Source: Bactrocera neohumeralis | Taxonomy: Eukaryota; Arthropoda; Insecta; Diptera; Tephritidae | Direction of reading: 5' to 3' | Length of the DNA stretch: 64,000 bases | Assembly: GCF_024586455.1 (NCBI RefSeq) | Contig: NC_065921.1 | Span: 77,080,720 to 77,144,719 of the forward strand | Shown here: piece after piece, positions 12,230 to 23,439 of the stretch | Position numbering within the stretch: position 1 is the first letter of the stretch | Layout of the letters: the number at the start of each line of letters is the position of its first letter | Made by a program: the position numbers and the translations under genes | Notes under the pieces: generated by a model | Databases searched by the model: none | The model's input: the letters and a program-made list of their open reading frames with translations, nothing else | Told to the model about the DNA's origin: nothing

Positions 12230-13495
12230 CGAATCTGGTATAAAAACTGGTATAAATATACTAACTAGCATAATGAATGAAAACTATACTTGCAGGTGGT
12301 TATACCAAATGAATCAGTCGACAATACCAAACGAACCACAAATGGCATAAATCACATAAACTGGTATAATAAAAAATAACTAAATTCGTGGTCGGCTGAC
12401 TAATAGCTTAACTATGGAGAGTGGTGAGTTGAAATCACAACTGGTATAAATCACATGAACTGGTATAAAAAAGAACTAAACTCGCAGTTAGCTATACCAA
12501 ACGCTAAACTATGGATATTGGCAAATCGAAGAGCAACTGATATCACAAAAACTGGTATAATTAAAATTGGTAAATTAAAGTTTGAAGTTTGCCTCGTCGA
12601 ACCAAAACTAGTAAAAATCCTATAAACTGATGTAATCCAAGATAACTAAATTCGTGGTCGGCTAATCAATAGCTAAACAATGGAGAGTGATGAGTTTGAG
12701 CCACAACTGGTATAATTCTCATAAATGGGTGTAATCAAATAGAACTAGTTTCACAGTCACCTATACCTGTCGCTAAAATTCGAGGAGTGGCGACTAGAAT
12801 AGCCACTGGTATAAAACACGTAAGCTAGTATAATAAAATACGGTTCGATTTTCCAAGAGTTCTAACACTCTGAAACTCACTAAACTTTAGGGAAGAGCGA
12901 CTCGAACAACAACTCGTACAAATAAAATGAAGCTGGTATAATTTTGGATTTATTTTGAGGTAAAATGTAACTGGTATAATTTTTAATGGTTTAAACTAAA
13001 TTTTTTCCGATTTAATTTGGAGTAAAATGAAACTGGTATAATTTTTTACTCTTTAAATCAAAATTTTTTTGAAGTAAAATCAAACTGGTATAATTTTTTA
13101 ATTTTTAAACTAGATTTTTCTAGAAATAATTTGAAGTAAACTGAAACTGGTATAATTTTTGACATTTAAAACTATATATTTTTGATATTTTTTGAAGTAA
13201 AATGAAACTGGTATAACTTTAATAGACCTTCCACCTGAAGAAAAAATTAAAATTTATTCTATATGAAATTATCAGAAAGCAGTTTTATCCTTTATGTGTA
13301 TGAATTAAATATATTTAATTATATTCCAGTTTTCGAGATCAATTTTTTCAGATCTCTTTTTAAGTAGTCTGAAACTGGAATAATTCTGGCCTTTTTAAAT
13401 TAGAGTTCTACATTTATATTTTTAATTAATTTGAAACTGGTAAGATTTTAGTAATTTAGCCTAAAACTGGTATAATTTTAATCGACCTTCCAGAC
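12230..13495. repeat. Second ACTGGTATAA tandem array
   Basis: Same core and flavour as 9643-10521. The first part (12230-12900) has the same longer unit, with the landmarks AACTATGGAGAGTG, TGAGTTG and CACAACTGGTATAA. The last part (about 12900-13470) is a shorter variant in which (A)AACTGGTATAATTTT recurs every 60-70 bp next to GAAGTAAAATGAAACTGG. The two arrays sit on either side of the beta-repeat exon. Confidence 0.75.
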
Positions 13496-15003
13496 GACAT
13501 CACGAAAAAACAACGAGCTACTTCTATCGTAAAAAGGCAGTTGACAGACTAGTTCGACTTGTGGTTCATATTTGAGGCTTTTGCAAGGCTTCTTTAACTT
13601 TTTCGTATATTACATAAGTATGTTTAATAAATATGCTCGGCCTTTTGAGACTTTCTTCATTAAGGCAACGATGGCAATTTGCATCGGCAATGTGCTGGAA
13701 TCTCATTTCAAAATTTTTATGTGTATGCATCAATGTATGTCATTTTAATATGAAGCAAATTTAATGAGCATGTGAATGAAATTGTTGCGATCAAATGGAA
13801 TTGTATATTTTTGTACTCATTTTCTTTTGTTGCTGCGCGAAATGATGAAATTGTAAATATTATGTAATGTAATTTTAATGAAATGCTTAAGAAGTGTTTT
13901 CAAATTTCACACTTGCTGTTTTCAGTCCATTAAATACATGTTGTATGAAAAAATTATATTTTTAAAATTTTTATTTTTACTTCTTGATCACTCTTTATGG
14001 ATTATTTTATTAATTTCAGAATGCCTTTTAAATAAATTTATATTAAAATTGTTAGTTATTTATTTATTTTCATGCCGTATTAAAAAAATATATATTATTT
14101 TCATTTAACTTACGCTCAATATTATCTCTTGAAATATTTTTTTTCCGAACTTTCATAAATATAAATGGAAATTAAATAACATTTTCTACATGCCATTCTA
14201 AAATGTCAAAACGCTACGGAAATATAATTAAATATTCATATATGTATATAAATATTATAAAAGCAGCCTATTAAATATATTCGCAACATGTTTTTATAGG
14301 TTTGTCATACAAAAACTTGTGCATGCATACATCTAGGCGCACAGCATGTGCATATTTTAATGCAATTTATTTCGGTTTTTATGCGCAGCGCCGTTAATTT
14401 GGGCACTATTAAAATATAGTGATAGGAAGTGTGAAATATTTTGCAATATTAATGAATGCAAATTGAAAAAAAATGAAGGTTGCATAGTTTGCGGCGCATG
14501 TGTAATAATATATTGACGTCGTTGTATTTTCCTTTTAATGAAAATTATATTTTCCCAGTTTTTAACAGCATTTTTATGCTGAATTTTTTTTGTTCATCGA
14601 GAAGTTAGTAAAAAGTGGATGTATGTCAAATGATTTTTTTTAATATTGTAAATTTATTTTTTTTAAAGAAAATATAATAAATTGTATTGTTATTATAAAG
14701 TAGTGAATTGTGTATAAATGGCGTTTGAGTTTTTTCAATACTTGGGAGCTGTTATTATGATATTTGTAAAAGATGCGTTTAACCTTTTCTCTCTTTATTG
14801 TAAGTTGGATCTTTAAATGTTTTAAACGTTTTAAATATTTATTTTATTTAGTGGCTTATACTTTTTATAATTATATATGTATGAAGAAATTATACAAAAT
14901 TAATATATTGTTTATAATAAAAAAATATTTATACAAAATTAAGAAATTTATATGTAAGAGGTATTAGTGGCGAAAATGTATTTCCTATGAACAAATTAAA
15001 TAA
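13496..15003. other. AT-rich intron sequence
   Basis: Long A/T-rich sequence with no recognisable exon. Reading frames at 13878-14108 and 14773-14967 are Leu/Phe/Ile/Lys-rich products of base composition. Confidence 0.5.
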
Positions 15004-16497
15004 AATACCAAAAATAATTAAGCAGAAATATATATTTTTAAGAAAGTTATCAAAACAGAATCCTTATTGAGACATTTTTATATTTACTAAGGAATTTATA
15101 TGAATAAAATTAATTGTTGAACAGAATTATTTATTAAGACAATAAAAAAAATAGTTTTTGAAAATATTTTTTTAAAAAAATATATTTTTGTATGAAAACA
15201 GAAAAATTTTATTACAAAAACTCTTTTTCAAATTTTGAATGGGAATACATTTCCCTCTATTTAATATAATAAATTTAAAAAAATCTAAGAAAAAATGTAT
15301 TATTATTTTTATATTCAATGAAAAATATTTCATTAAAAAATGTGTAGAAAAAGGAAATTATATGGTAAGACATTTTTTTTAGGACAAAAAGTTAAAACAA
15401 AATTTTAGAAATCTAAATTTAGAGTAAATATTTTTTGTTTAGAAATTTATAGCATTACAAAGAGGAACAAATTGTATAAAAAAATATGTAGAAAAATTAA
15501 ATAATTTATTGAGAAAATTTTTTTTTTATTACAAAAAAAAAATAAAAAAAAAATTTTGTTATAATTTTTTTGTTTACATATTTTTCTTTTTAGAAATTTA
15601 TAAAAATTTTTAGAGAAATATATATAAATATGTTTTATTAAAAAAATTGTAAAAAAACATATTAATTATTAAGAATATTTTTTTTAAGAAAATAAATAAG
15701 AGCCTTTTTTAGATAAAATACCAAAAATAATTAAGCAGAAAAATAGTTTTTAAGAAAGTCTTAAAACAGAATCCCTATTGAGACATTTTTATATTTACTA
15801 AGGAATTTATATGAATAAAATTAATTATTAAACAGAATTACATATTTATTAAGACAAAAAAATATTTTTTGAGAAAAAGCTTTTTGAGAAAAATATATTT
15901 TTGTATAAAAACAGAAAAAAATTATTACAAAAACTCTTTTTCAAATTTTGTATGAAAATACATTCTCCTCTATTTAATATAACAAATTTAAAAAATATCT
16001 AAGAAAAAAATATCCAATGAAAAACAATTTAATAAAAAATGTGTAGAAAAAGGAAATTATGTGTTAAGAATTTTTTTTAGGACAAAAAATTAATTTTTTT
16101 TTTTTGGACAAAAAATTAAAAAAAAAAATTTAGAAATCTAAATTTAGAGTAAAAAAAATTTAATTTTGTCCTAAAAATTAAAAAAAAAAATTTAGAAATC
16201 TAAATTTAGAGTAAATATTTTTTGTTTAAAAATTTATAGCATTACAAAGAGGAATAAATTGTATAAAAAAATAGGTAGAAAAAGGAAATTATTTTTTGAG
16301 AAATTAATTTTTTTATTAGAAAAAAATTAAAAAAAAAAAAATTTTTTTTATTATAATTTTTGTGTTTATATATTTTTCTTTTTAGAAATTTATAAAAATT
16401 TTTAGAGAAATATGTTTTATTAAAAAAATTGTAAAAAAACAAATTAATTATTAAGATTTTTTTTTGTAAGAAAATAAATAAGAGCCTTTTTATAAAT
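15004..16497. repeat. Direct tandem duplication, two units of about 0.7 kb
   Basis: The segment starting ATACCAAAAATAATTAAGCA at about 15007 recurs at about 15719 with the same order of landmarks: CAGAATCC, GAGACATTTTTATATTTACT, AAGGAATTTATATGAATAAA, AAACTCTTTTTC and GTGTAGAAAAAGGAAATTAT. Both units end with AATAAATAAGAGCCTTTTT (about 15694 and 16472). The copies differ by many small indels and A/T runs, so the duplication is not recent. Confidence 0.75.
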
Positions 16498-16849
16498 AAA
16501 ATTTTAGTGTAAATATTTGAATTTTAGAGCATTTGAGGACCAACGAACCGTCCACCTTTCAATTCTTCCATACTAAGCATGTTGTTATCAAAACAATATT
16601 ATATTACTTCCAACAATTTCTCAAATTGCTTTACCATGCCTAAATTGATCACGTACAAAATCCCTGAGTTCATTTGAATAAAAAAAAGACATTGGCGAAG
16701 ATTTTCAGCCTTTTTTTACTACCACTGATAGATTGCACAGATTTCTGTGAATTAGGTGACATGCATTGTGACAAAAAGCATCCGGAAATTCTAAAAAATG
16801 TATTTCACTAAGATGGCAGGAGTGTCCTTAATTATTGTGCTAAGTATAA
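16498..16849. other. Non-coding spacer
   Basis: Intron sequence next to the mariner remnant. It may contain the 5' end of that element, but no inverted repeat could be defined. Confidence 0.4.
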
Positions 16850-17720
16850 GCGCGATGATGAAAATAAAAAGTGAAGGATATGGTGCTTGAAAATCGTCAG
16901 GCAAGTGTTAGAGAGATGGCAAGAGAGCTCGACATCGCTCCCGACTCGGTTCGAATGATTTAGGTGGGTATTTTGGGTGTGAAGCGCGTTCTTGCTCGAC
17001 TCGTCCCGATAAAGCTGAATTTTTTCAAAAAGAGTACCGTAAACAGGTTTTTTGGACATGCTTGATCGTGGGACTTTAGATGCCACATTCTGAGTATTAT
17101 AACTGCCGACAAGATGATGCTCATTGTTTTTTTCGATATTCCTGGTTTTACGCAGCATGAATTTTTTCCGAAGAGACAAGCGGTCAATAAGGATTTCTAT
17201 TAGGCCCATTTGAGGCTTTTAAGTGAAAACAACCGGAATTGTGGAAGAACAATTCATGGATTTTACACGGTGATAATGCACCATCGCGTGAAGCCACGGT
17301 TGTGACCGAATTTAAAGCCAAAAACGCAATGAATACCATCGATCAACCACCGTATTCACTAGATTTCGCTCTGTGTGATTTTTTTCTTGTTCGCTTTACT
17401 GAAATTGACGCTCCACGAAACTCGTTTTCAGTCGATCGAAGAGATAAAACAAAATTCCCTGCAGGAACTGAAGCTCATACCAAAAAGTGCTTATGAAAGG
17501 TGTTTTGAGTACTGGAAAAATAGGGTATTGCAACTGGTGAGCATTACTTTGAAGACGACAAATTAGATACCGGGTACCTTTTTGTCACAGTGCATAGTAA
17601 ATTCTTCTGAGCGCATGCAAATTACTTTTGAAATGCAAAGGGAGATTTTCATTAAATAAAATTGGAATTTTCCACGTTTGATTTTATTAAGCCTACAAAT
17701 CTTCCGCAGAATTGTTCGCA
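16850..17720 (+). pseudogene. Degenerate mariner transposase
   Basis: In broken plus-strand frames I read a helix-turn-helix segment (LENRQASVREMARELDI), then GVKRVLARLVPIKLNFFQK, a QHEFFPKRQAVNKDFY-like piece, the catalytic-region motif NNSWILHGDNAPS, the PPYSLDFALCDFFLF segment of the DDD catalytic triad, and a C-terminal block (HETRFQSIEEIKQNSLQEL, then KSAYERCFEYWKNR). These are mariner family signatures. Several frameshifts and stops (for example after the first HTH block and after NKDFY) make it dead. The related fragment at 63550-63850 has the same GxKRVLAxLVxIKxNFF segment in the opposite orientation. Confidence 0.88.
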
Positions 17721-18686
17721 TATTTTCGATAAGGAAAAACATGGAAATTTTACACAATGAAAATGTGAAAGCCTGAGGATGTGGCTCACGTGAAGCTTGC
17801 ATGCGCAAATGGTGGGTCCAGAACCCTAATCATGAAAGTAAAAATAAATTCTTTATATATATTTATATTTATATATATTTTCTGGTTGTATATATTTTAT
17901 ATGGCATATATATTTTTTTGTTAGAACTGTGTTATTAATAAATCTTAATTATAAATTGTGAAATATTTACTATAAAATTTAGTTATTTTTGTGGTTCTGA
18001 TAATTTAATTTAATTTATTTTATATTATTAACTTAATAATAAAAATGAACACTTCAGACCATATTTTATGAATTAATATTAATTTATGTTCAATTAGTTA
18101 TTTTGAACAATGTTTTAATTCAACAAATTTTTGTTTGTTATTATCTTGGAATATACTGTTTTTTAATATTTCCTAAATTACCATTTTTGGGTTAATTAAC
18201 GAGCCGCTAATGAAATTATGGTTTTCAGTTTTAAATTTCTCTCTTTTCTCTTCACACCATGTTTATGTATTCTATATGCGTATTAATGTAGGTATGTATG
18301 TATGTGATTTTTATGCAATTATGTTTTACTTAAAATTATGAATAATTATGACTTTCCACTAAATTCCGTTTTACGCACTATAATTATGAATAAAATATGT
18401 TTCCTATAAAACTTTATGTGTTTTTATTGCCGCAATATGGCTTGCAATGTGATGTTAAAGCATGCCAGCAATAAAAAATTAGATGAATATGTACGTATGT
18501 ATGTACTTAATATAACAATAAGGTCAATGATTAAGCCGCAGCCACAAACTCCGTGAATTAGTTTCTGTTTTTTTTACCAAAATCAACCAAAAATATCAAT
18601 TAATTCAAAGTAAATGTACGCTTATGCTAAACTCAGACCAAAGGAAAAGTACAAATGAGATTTTAAATAAATATATTATATATATG
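17721..18686. other. Intron sequence
   Basis: AT-rich, with TATATTTATA runs near 17860-17910 and GTATGTATG runs near 18290 and 18495. No exon seen. Confidence 0.5.
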
Positions 18687-18798
18687 CAGTTGAGCTGCCC
18701 TAACTCGAATCACCATAGACCACAAAAAAACTTCAAGTTACGGATGAAATTTGTTTTCTATTGCCAATGCAAGAGTTCGAGTTAAGAATGCCCAACTG
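18687..18798. mobile_element. Small pogo/Tigger-like MITE
   Basis: The element starts CAGTTGAGCTGCCCTAACTC and ends, in reverse complement, CAGTTGGGCATTCTTAACTC, a terminal inverted repeat of about 24 bp. It is 112 bp long and non-coding. TATATG is found directly outside both ends, consistent with a TA-type target duplication. The CAGT...ACTG ends are typical of pogo-type elements; that assignment is inference. Confidence 0.65.
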
Positions 18799-19569
18799 TA
18801 TATGTACTATAAAGCATGTATATGTATATGTATGTATGTAAACCTCTATACTATATCATAGCATGAGTGCAATCTGTCGGCTCACCCAACATTGCCGTCG
18901 GATGCAAATGAGTAAAGAGTTTGAAAAAAAAAAATTAATTTAAAACTGCAGCTCGCTATAAGCCAGTGTATAAAATAATCGAGAACAATACGTTTGGCAA
19001 TGCTCCAGTTCAACGTTTTTATACGAGTTTATCTCGTGTTTATTTTCGCAATTTTCCTCAGTTATTTCATCTGAAAAGTATGCTTTACCGTTATTTCGTA
19101 ATAGTTTGCAATATTTTTTTGCTATACCGTTATGTGTTTGTTTAATATTTAAATTGATGCACGCTTTCACCAAAAAAGAATTAAATCATTTAAATTTCTT
19201 TAGAGAGAATATGAAAAATTTGAGAATTTAATTAAAAAGCGTGACTGCAAACTTTTTCAGCACGACTGTATGAAAGAGTTTAAAATTAGACTAAGTGGGT
19301 TGATTTATTCGTTTATAGCTTTATAATTGAGGCCAATTGATTGATTTGCTGCATTTAAAATCGTTTTTCGGGTATTCAACTTATAACGGTTATAATGGGC
19401 GCACGTTTCAAGCTTAATAAGCTGAAAACTTGGAACTTCAAGTTTTTTGGGATTATAAGCAGAAAAAGCTTTCTTTCTGCAGTGAAAAAATGTATCATAT
19501 TTTTCTGTAGCGATAATACTGAGAGACTTAAATAAATACTTAGAAGCATTTTAATTTAAATATTAAAAA
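18799..19569. other. Intron sequence
   Basis: No exon or clear repeat recognised. Confidence 0.45.
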
Positions 19570-20165
19570 AATATTAAATAACAACAAATCGAGCTTTTTG
19601 AATAAATATTAATGAAAAAAATTCAGATGTTAACTAATTTTCTTTGGAAAAAAATATGTATGCTATTACATGAAAAATTCAGAAAGTAAATATGGCACTG
19701 TGCTTTAAAATTTAGAGCTTTAAGCTCATTCAATTCAAAGGCTTCTAGACTTGAAAACAGTTCACATATTATCTAATTGACTTTGGAAAAAATATTTATG
19801 CTTCTACATGAGAAATTCAGCAAATAATTACTGGCCTTTAAAGTTTAGAGCTTTAAGCTCATTCAATTCACAGACTTCTAGACTTGAAAAAAGTTCATAT
19901 ATAAGCTAATTCCATTTAGAAAAAAATAATTCTGCTATTACATGAGAAATTAAGCAAAAAAATACTGCCCTTTAAAGTTTAAAGCTTTAAGCTCATTTAA
20001 TTCGAAGACTTATAGACTTGAAAAAAAGTATGAAACATAAGCTAAATCCTTTTGGAAAAAAATATTTATGCGATTACATGAGAAATTCAGCAAGTAAATA
20101 TGTACTACGCTTTAAAATTTAGAGCTTTAAGCTCATTTAATTCAAAGACTTCTAGACTTCTTTTA
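19570..20165. repeat. Tandem array, period about 135 bp (GAGCTTTAAGCTC core)
   Basis: Four units are visible, with the palindromic core GAGCTTTAAGCTC (AAAGCTTTAAGCTC in the third) near 19714, 19847, 19982 and 20121. The core is followed by ATTCAATTCAAAG, then CTTCTAGACTTGAAAA, and is preceded by TACATGAGAAATTCAGCAA. Spacing is 133-139 bp. Confidence 0.8.
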
Positions 20166-21907
20166 ACACTGAGTTTCTAAAAAATATTGTTGAAATAAAA
20201 CAAAAAATATAACAATACTCATTTATATACATATACTCTATTAGTTCAAACTTTTACTTTATAAAGGGATCTAAAATGCCTGTGAGCTTTTAATGCAAGC
20301 TTTGGATGTTTAAATTCGCGTACAAGAGCAGAAATTAACAGTTGTACTTCTATAAGTTTCTTTGACACAGTTTTTAGTTTGATGAGATGTAAAAATAGGA
20401 GCATAAAGCTTTAAGCTTTTTAAGCTTCATATGAAAAATTAAGAAAAGAAATTTAAAAAAAGCTTTGGTCAGCACAAAAATTGTGCTATTATAAAAATAC
20501 GTATCTTCTACATTTCAAAGCTACAGTTTGAACGTTATGCAAAATTGAAAACTGTGGAAGTTTTCGTGCTTTTAGTAAACTTTTATGTTAAACTACAATT
20601 TTGGATACCATAAAACTTCCTAATAGCTTCCCATTGAAAACTGCTTAGTATTTTCAACTATTCAAAAGTTTGCTTCTGAACTTTTAGCATTAGAAATGAA
20701 TTTTAAAATTACTGTCTAAATTACTGTGAAAACTTTTATGCTTTCAGTAAACTTTTGAGTTACACCATAATATTGGCTGTTTTTTTATACCCTGAAAGCT
20801 TGCCATTGAGAACCGTTTAGTATGGTTATGAATCTGGAATCGAAGATCTTGGCAAACCGAAAAGGAAGAGTTAATTAGATTATGAAGTCAGTACATATTC
20901 TTCTAAAAGCTTTTGAAAGAAACTTTCATTGGAGAAACTCACATTAGGCTGACGGCATATTTTATGCATGGAGACAAGTTCAGCAATAAATCTGAAATGC
21001 ATTAGAAGTCGTTTAGTAAACTATTTCAATGAAAACCTTAAAATTTTATGCAGTAATTTTAATCAAAAAGTATTGAAGAAAATTTTTAGACTATAAATCG
21101 GTCAGAAACTTTTATAAACTCACTCAAGTATCCCTCTTTTTATTAATTGCTAGTAGAATACTTAGCTTGTAAGTATTTGTTAATACAGCTTTAGCCAAAG
21201 AAGCTCTTAATGAGCTTTTCGTCTAAAAAAATGTGGTTTTATGTTCAATCAAAAGCTTTAAGCTTCTGTGAAAGTGCAAATAATGGAGTTTAGCATGAAG
21301 AATTTTTTGAAGTAATGTGTGAAAGTCGCAAATATTCTACGAGGTAAGGACCTCCCATTTTTCTTAAGCTTATGAACTGCAAATAAAAAATATAAAAGCG
21401 GGAGAGAAAGTGAAAAAGTAGTTGTATTTGGGAGCCGTGCTCCTTACAAAGTTGCAATCGCTCAAGCTATAGTTTAAGCTTTCCTACCCAAACCCTTGAT
21501 AAGCCCACTTACGCAACCCAAAACCCCAGCTACAGCTTCAAGTGTGTTTACCAACACCAAAATAATAAATTAGTACCAAAATGGGTAAAATATGAAAATC
21601 TAAGGTTTTTAGCATGATACATTTCGTGGGCTTTAGTTTGAGGCAGACAAAATTTGGCTATGATTTTCCTTCAAACCGAGTGGCGAATTTTTAGAATTTT
21701 TTTCAACTACTAAATAAACGCTATAAATATGATGATAATGGTATAAATTATAGTGGTAGGTAGGCGCCATTGGGAAAGGTGAAAACGAAAACAAAAAAAT
21801 TAGAAATCAAAAAAGCCAAAATAAGTTAATTTTCGGTGGGTGGAGTGGGGTGTCGCTGGTTGGCGCGTAGAACGTATGAGTAAGGAAGGCAATGTAAAAT
21901 AAAGTAC
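20166..21907. other. Intron sequence with scattered AAGCTTT motifs
   Basis: Single-copy-looking sequence rich in AAGCTTT/AAAGCTT words (for example 20405-20425, 20930, 21240-21265), perhaps an old continuation of the adjacent array. No exon was recognised. Confidence 0.45.
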
Positions 21908-22012
21908 CTGATTTCCGCCTTGGCCATGACAAGGATACGGTTCAACGGCCGATTGCACTTCGCTTCCAGTCGCGGCCGAATCGAGACACATATCAGTGTA
22001 AATATTTGCAAT
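21908..22012 (-). CDS. pgant9: Polypeptide GalNAc-transferase alternative exon B: lectin alpha repeat, acidic loop
   Basis: The exon has 35 codons, from acceptor AATTTCAG to a weak donor CAG|GTACTT, phase 0 at both ends. It reads IANIYTDMCLDSAATG, then SEVQSAVEPYPCHGQGGNQ. CLDS and YPCHGQGGNQ are the alpha-repeat signature. The segment between them carries Glu18 and Glu24 and no basic residue. It would join 22807-22897 upstream and 11357-11464 downstream, and it substitutes for the exon at 22456-22566. In Drosophila Pgant9, alternative alpha-repeat exons give enzymes with different substrate preference; that this exon plays the same part is inference. Confidence 0.88.
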
Positions 22013-22455
22013 CTGAAATTGGCAATGAAGTTCGGTTGCAAACGATCAGTACGAAAGCCTAGTGTGGTTGCTATTGTTTTTACTTTCATTTGCAGGCAAA
22101 CCCATAACCATTTTTGTTTTTAACCGAAACATTATTTTTTCCAATTTTTTTCTTGTTGTTTAGTAGTTTTCTCTCAACACAGGAAATATATGTTATAAGG
22201 GTTAACGCTAAGTGGGGGTTGGGGGTGGTTTAAAGTATAAAAATTAATTACTCGAAACACATTAAATATACATAAAATGAAATATTTGATAATATTTTTG
22301 CTATTGTTGCTTTTGTTTTTGGTTTGTGGTACGGAGCTTGTGGCGGTCGCATAGTTTTGGTTCCTCATTGCTGTAACATGCAAAATATTTTTGTTGCTGG
22401 CAGCTATTGCTGTTGTTGTTGTTTTGTGTTTAGTTGTAAACACTTTTGCACAAAC
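22013..22455. other. Intron of 443 bp between the two alternative lectin exons
   Basis: Short AT-rich intron. No third lectin-like exon is visible in it. Confidence 0.6.
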
Positions 22456-22566
22456 CTGATTGCCGCCTTGCCTGTGGCAGGGATACAGTCCGACTGGCTT
22501 CTTCAAGTTCCGCTTGCCCGCCGGGGAGTCCAAGCATGTGCGACCGCCAACGCCTAGATTTCTTAT
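22456..22566 (-). CDS. pgant9: Polypeptide GalNAc-transferase alternative exon A: lectin alpha repeat, basic loop
   Basis: The exon has 37 codons, from acceptor AATTACAG to a weak donor CAG|GTTTGT, phase 0 at both ends. It reads IRNLGVGGRTCLDSPAG, then KRNLKKPVGLYPCHRQGGNQ. It encodes the same alpha-repeat element as exon B (CLDS...LYPCHxQGGNQ), but the loop between carries Lys18, Arg19, Lys22 and Lys23 and no acidic residue. The usual CHG is CHR here. It can splice from 22807-22897 (ending ...VANGE) and into 11357-11464 without a frame change, as exon B can. The pair is the best evidence for a pgant9 orthologue. Confidence 0.9.
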
Positions 22567-22806
22567 CTGTAATTTGCATTGTTGTTGTTTTGACATGTTA
22601 ACATTTGTGGTTAATTACGTACATACAGTATGTAGTTATTTATTTTGGGCAGTGGCTAATATACATTTGGCTATTCTTTTTTTTTTGTTGTATATAAATT
22701 TGTTATATTATATTATTTGTTTGGAAATTTTGACATATACGTATTTGTATTAGTATTCAGGCAAGTAATATGTGTGGGTTGTATTAGCAATGAACGTGCA
22801 ACTTAC

Positions 22807-22897
22807 CTCGCCATTCGCCACTGAATCGCCAGGTATGAAGAGCTCTGGGTAGACATTGTCGAGATACCATTTGAAGCTCTGGCAGCCAAGGTTGCGT
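22807..22897 (-). CDS. pgant9: Polypeptide GalNAc-transferase exon: end of catalytic domain and linker
   Basis: This exon is 91 bp, from acceptor CACCACAG to donor GAG|GTAAGT. Its first base completes an Arg codon split from the exon at 25095-25237. It then reads RNLGCQSFKWYLDNVYPEL and ends FIPGDSVANGE. The CxSFKWYLDNVYPE block is near-invariant at the end of animal GalNAc-transferase catalytic domains, just before the linker to the lectin domain. It is the common upstream partner of both alternative alpha-repeat exons. Confidence 0.93.
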
Positions 22898-23439
22898 CTG
22901 TGGTGGAAGTATATAAAAATATATTGTGAATATAAGTATGTGGAAAGAAGCAGAAAAAACAAAAAAAAAGCAGAAAGAATTGCGTACCACTAATATAGCG
23001 TATCTGTACACCCGCAGAAATTATGATTCAAATAATACCCAATACGCTTATTACCCGTGTATTTGATAATATGATTTTGATAAATATGTTGAGAATTACA
23101 TAGTTGCTGTGCATCACGAATGAAAATGTTTTTCAGTTGCGAAATATTTATATTTAATTTGTAAATAAAAAATGGAATGAAATATGCTGCAGAGCTACTA
23201 AAGATTTTGCAGCTGAATTAGAAGGTCTCTGAAGCTTACTATAACGTCAGCCCAAAAATATTTTCTTTTTGTAATTTGATAAGCCGATGGAAAAATTGAA
23301 CTACAAGGAAAGTGTCTAAATAAGAAAACAAAGTTATTCCGAAAAATTCCGAGGCCGTTTTAAACAATACTTTAACATAGGCAAAAATGGAATCTTGAGA
23401 GTTTGGGAACCCATGCCATAAAGCTAAAACTGTGTTGAT
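22898..23439. other. Intron sequence
   Basis: No exon or element recognised. Confidence 0.45.
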
